Positions 61,890 to 64,000 of a DNA stretch of 64,000 nucleotides are shown here, piece by piece (position 1 is the stretch's first letter; each line of letters begins with the position of its first letter). Source of the stretch: Burkholderia sp. Bp9143 (lineage in GTDB: Bacteria; Pseudomonadota; Gammaproteobacteria; Burkholderiales; Burkholderiaceae); assembly GCF_003853645.1 (NCBI RefSeq), contig NZ_QTPO01000034.1, forward strand, positions 1 to 64,000, read 5' to 3'. The notes under the pieces were generated by a model. The model worked only from the letters and a program-made list of their open reading frames with translations, was not told where the DNA came from and searched no databases. A program made the position numbers and the translations under genes.

Positions 61890-62321
61890 ATGGGTCTCCT
61901 CGATATCGTTGGCGGTCTGATCGGCGGCCAGGCCGGCGGCAACTCGCAAAGCGCACTCATCACGACCGCGCTCGAATTCATCAACAACCAGCCGGGTGGT
62001 CTGAACGGGCTGATCGAGAAGTTCAAGGCCGGCGGCGCCGGCGACATCATCGGCTCGTGGGTCGGCAACGGCGAAAACCAGCCGATCTCGGCCGACACGC
62101 TGCAGAACGTGCTCGGCTCCGACGTCGTCGGCGCGCTCGCGAGCAAGGTCGGCATCGATCCGTCCCAGGCATCGTCGATCCTCGCGCAGGTGCTGCCGCA
62201 CGTCGTCAACGGCGCGACGCCGAACGGCGAAGTGCCGGCCGGCGGCCAGGTCGACACGTCGAACGTGCTCGGCACGCTCACGCAGCTCGCCGGCATGTTC
62301 GGCGGCAACAAGCAGGCCTGA
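61890..62321 (+). CDS. YidB-like DUF937 protein
   Basis: 143 residues: MGLLDIVGGLIGGQ at the start, then the conserved GLNGLIEKFKAGGAGDIIGSWVGNGENQPISADTLQNVLGSD and a Gly-rich C-terminus. It is the YidB/DUF937 family, about 130 residues. Function is unknown; it has no signal peptide or membrane helix. A strong terminator follows. Confidence 0.88.
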   Translation: MGLLDIVGGLIGGQAGGNSQSALITTALEFINNQPGGLNGLIEKFKAGGAGDIIGSWVGNGENQPISADTLQNVLGSDVVGALASKVGIDPSQASSILAQVLPHVVNGATPNGEVPAGGQVDTSNVLGTLTQLAGMFGGNKQA

Positions 62322-62374
62322 GCCCGCACGGCACCGGCTGACAGCTGCGGCAGCGGTTTCGGCCGCGCCATATG

Positions 62375-62407
62375 CAAACACCCCGCCTGAGCGGGGTGTT
62401 TGTTTTT
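62375..62407. terminator. Terminator between the yidB-like gene and clpB
   Basis: CAAACACCCCGC-CTGA-GCGGGGTGTTTG perfect 12-bp stem with a T5 run on the plus side and A residues on the other; it can serve both convergent genes. Confidence 0.92.
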
Positions 62408-62449
62408 GCGCGCCCGGCGCGAACCGGGCGTGCGGCCGATCACCGGCGA

Positions 62450-64000
62450 TCAGTGCACGACGCGGTCGAACACGAACTTGCCGTCGCTGACGTCGACCGG
62501 GATCACGTCCTTCGGACCAAAGCGGCCCGCGAGGATCAGCTTCGCGACCGGGTTCTCGATCTCTTGCTGGATCGCGCGCTTCAGCGGCCGCGCGCCGAAC
62601 AGCGGATCGTAGCCGACCTTCCCGATCTGTTCGAGCGCCGCCGGCGACACATCGAGCGCCATGTCGAGCTTCGCGAGCCGGTCGTGCAGGCGGGCGAGCT
62701 GGATTCTCGCGATCGATTCGATGTTGCTGCGATCGAGCGCGTGGAACACGACGACGTCGTCGATCCGGTTCAGGAACTCCGGGCGGAAGTGCTGCTTCAC
62801 CTCGAGCCACACGGCGTCCTTGATCTCTTCCTGCGGCGAACCCGTCATTGCCTGGATCACCTGCGAGCCGAGGTTCGACGTCATCACGATCACCGTGTTC
62901 TTGAAGTCGACCGTGCGCCCCTGCCCGTCGGTCATGCGGCCATCGTCGAGCACCTGCAGCAGCACGTTGAACACGTCCGGATGCGCCTTCTCGATCTCGT
63001 CGAGCAGGATCACGCTGTACGGCTTGCGGCGCACGGCTTCCGTCAGGTAGCCGCCTTCCTCGTAGCCGACATAGCCCGGCGGCGCGCCGATCAGTCGCGC
63101 GACGCTGTGCTTCTCCATGAACTCGCTCATGTCGATGCGGATCAGGTGCTCTTCCGAATCGAACAGGAACGCCGCCAGCGCCTTGCACAGCTCGGTCTTG
63201 CCGACACCCGTCGGGCCGAGGAACAGGAACGAGCCGTACGGGCGGTTCGGATCGGCGAGACCCGCGCGCGAACGACGGATCGCATCCGCGACCGCGCTGA
63301 TTGCCTCGTGCTGGCCGACCACGCGCTCGTGCAGCTTCTCCTCGATGTGCAGCAGCTTCTCGCGTTCGCCCTGCATCATCCGCGACACCGGAATCCCGGT
63401 TGCGCGCGACACGACTTCCGCGATTTCCTCCGCGCCGACCTGCGTGCGCAGCAGACGCGGACGCGTCGGGTTGTGCTGCTCCTGCTCTTCGGCCTGCGTG
63501 ACCTGCTTCAGTTGCGACTCGAGTTGCGGCAGCTTGCCGTACTGCAGTTCGGCGACCTTCTCCAGCTTGCCTTCGCGCTGCAGACGCGCGATGTCGGCGC
63601 GCACCTTCTCGATCTCTTCCTTGAGCTGCGCGCTGCCCTGCACCGCGGCCTTCTCGGCGGTCCAGATCTCTTCCAGGTCCGCATATTCGCGGCCGAGACG
63701 CTCGATCTCTTCCTCGATCAGCTGCAGGCGCTTCTGCGACGCTTCGTCCTGCTCCTTCTTGACGGCCTCGCGCTCGATCTTCAGCTGGATCAGCCGGCGA
63801 TCGAGCTTGTCCATCTCTTCGGGCTTCGAATCGATTTCCATCTTGATCTTCGACGCAGCCTCGTCGATCAGGTCGATCGCCTTGTCCGGCAGGAAGCGGT
63901 CGGTGATATAGCGGTGCGACAGCTCGGCCGCGGCGACGATCGCCGGGTCGGTGATGTCGACACCGTGGTGCAGTTCGTACTTCTCCTGCAGCCCGCGCAG
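62450..64000 (-). CDS. clpB: Disaggregating chaperone ClpB (C-terminal part)
   Basis: The gene continues past the right edge; about 516 codons of the C-terminal part are present. The end of NBD1 (HRYITDRFLPDKAIDLIDEAASKIKMEIDS) leads into the long coiled-coil middle domain characteristic of ClpB. NBD2 follows with Walker A GPTGVGKTELCKALA, Walker B VILLDEIEKAHPDV, and the sensor region. A C-terminal D2-small domain ends in FDRVVH. With DnaK it rescues aggregated proteins after heat stress. No ClpP-binding loop is expected for this family. Confidence 0.96.
   Translation of the reverse strand: MRGLQEKYELHHGVDITDPAIVAAAELSHRYITDRFLPDKAIDLIDEAASKIKMEIDSKPEEMDKLDRRLIQLKIEREAVKKEQDEASQKRLQLIEEEIERLGREYADLEEIWTAEKAAVQGSAQLKEEIEKVRADIARLQREGKLEKVAELQYGKLPQLESQLKQVTQAEEQEQHNPTRPRLLRTQVGAEEIAEVVSRATGIPVSRMMQGEREKLLHIEEKLHERVVGQHEAISAVADAIRRSRAGLADPNRPYGSFLFLGPTGVGKTELCKALAAFLFDSEEHLIRIDMSEFMEKHSVARLIGAPPGYVGYEEGGYLTEAVRRKPYSVILLDEIEKAHPDVFNVLLQVLDDGRMTDGQGRTVDFKNTVIVMTSNLGSQVIQAMTGSPQEEIKDAVWLEVKQHFRPEFLNRIDDVVVFHALDRSNIESIARIQLARLHDRLAKLDMALDVSPAALEQIGKVGYDPLFGARPLKRAIQQEIENPVAKLILAGRFGPKDVIPVDVSDGKFVFDRVVH

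Overview
The window is a strongly GC-rich, gene-dense stretch of bacterial chromosome. Protein sequences and gene order point to a beta-proteobacterium of the genus Burkholderia, most likely the B. cepacia complex: a class I PHA synthase beside phaA, surE-pcm-nlpD-rpoS in a row, ndk-rlmN-rodZ-ispG-hisS-yfgM-bamB-der-hfq-hflX-hflK-hflC-hisZ-purA all on one strand, and an acoR/acoXABC acetoin cluster. This assignment is inference; no 16S gene is present. I saw no insertion sequence, prophage, integrase, tRNA, 16S/23S rRNA gene or CRISPR array. Most of the window is core genome, with accessory-looking regulation at the right end.

Layout. 1-4473 (minus): start of phaA, phaC, pgeF and rluD. 4515-5339 (+): bamD. 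5421-8756 (minus): a DinG-type helicase, a DUF465 protein and a Gln-rich exported protein. 8917-11241 (+): tex. 11356-30127 (minus): kup, then the long housekeeping run of phosphoribosyltransferase, purA, hisZ, DUF2065, hflC, hflK, hflX, hfq, der, bamB, yfgM, hisS, ispG, rodZ, rlmN and ndk. 30378-31076 (+): a YccA/BI-1 membrane protein. 31140-32537 (minus): rlmD. 32759-33619 (+): an EEP-fold hydrolase. 33647-43220 (minus): a PolB-like exonuclease, rpoS, nlpD, pcm, surE, a CaiB/BaiF CoA-transferase, recR, ybaB, dnaX and the 4.5S SRP RNA. 43624-52243 (+): trxA, rho, a MerR regulator with an MFS exporter, mtfA, type B rpmE, a GT39 glycosyltransferase and a MATE exporter. 52240-57535 (minus): acoX-acoA-acoB-acoC-lipA. 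57536-58058: the aco control region. 58059-59989 (+): acoR, which is frameshifted. 60018-60897 (minus): a carboxymuconolactone decarboxylase-family protein with its MerR regulator. 61184-62321 (+): a ComEA-like protein and a YidB-family protein. 62450-64000 (minus): clpB, whose 5' end lies outside the window.

How the genes work together. The aco block is a complete catabolic unit. acoA/acoB encode the E1 component of acetoin dehydrogenase, acoC encodes a lipoylated alpha/beta-hydrolase-type E2, and a dedicated lipA can supply the lipoyl group. A textbook -24/-12 sigma-54 promoter precedes acoX, and dyads with TGAGAC/GTCTCA half-sites lie further upstream between acoX and the divergent sigma-54 activator gene acoR. 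In this sequence acoR has lost one base inside the AAA+ domain, so the switch should be broken unless this is a sequencing error. BamB and BamD (outer-membrane assembly), HflK/HflC with YccA (FtsH-linked membrane proteins), rho/trxA and dnaX/ybaB/recR are other functional sets. Both MerR genes have clear palindromic operators at their own promoters. I found no convincing wholly new system. The most notable items are the acoR lesion, the aco regulatory architecture, several structured intergenic elements, and unusual low-complexity extensions on RluD, Pcm and the ComEA-like protein.
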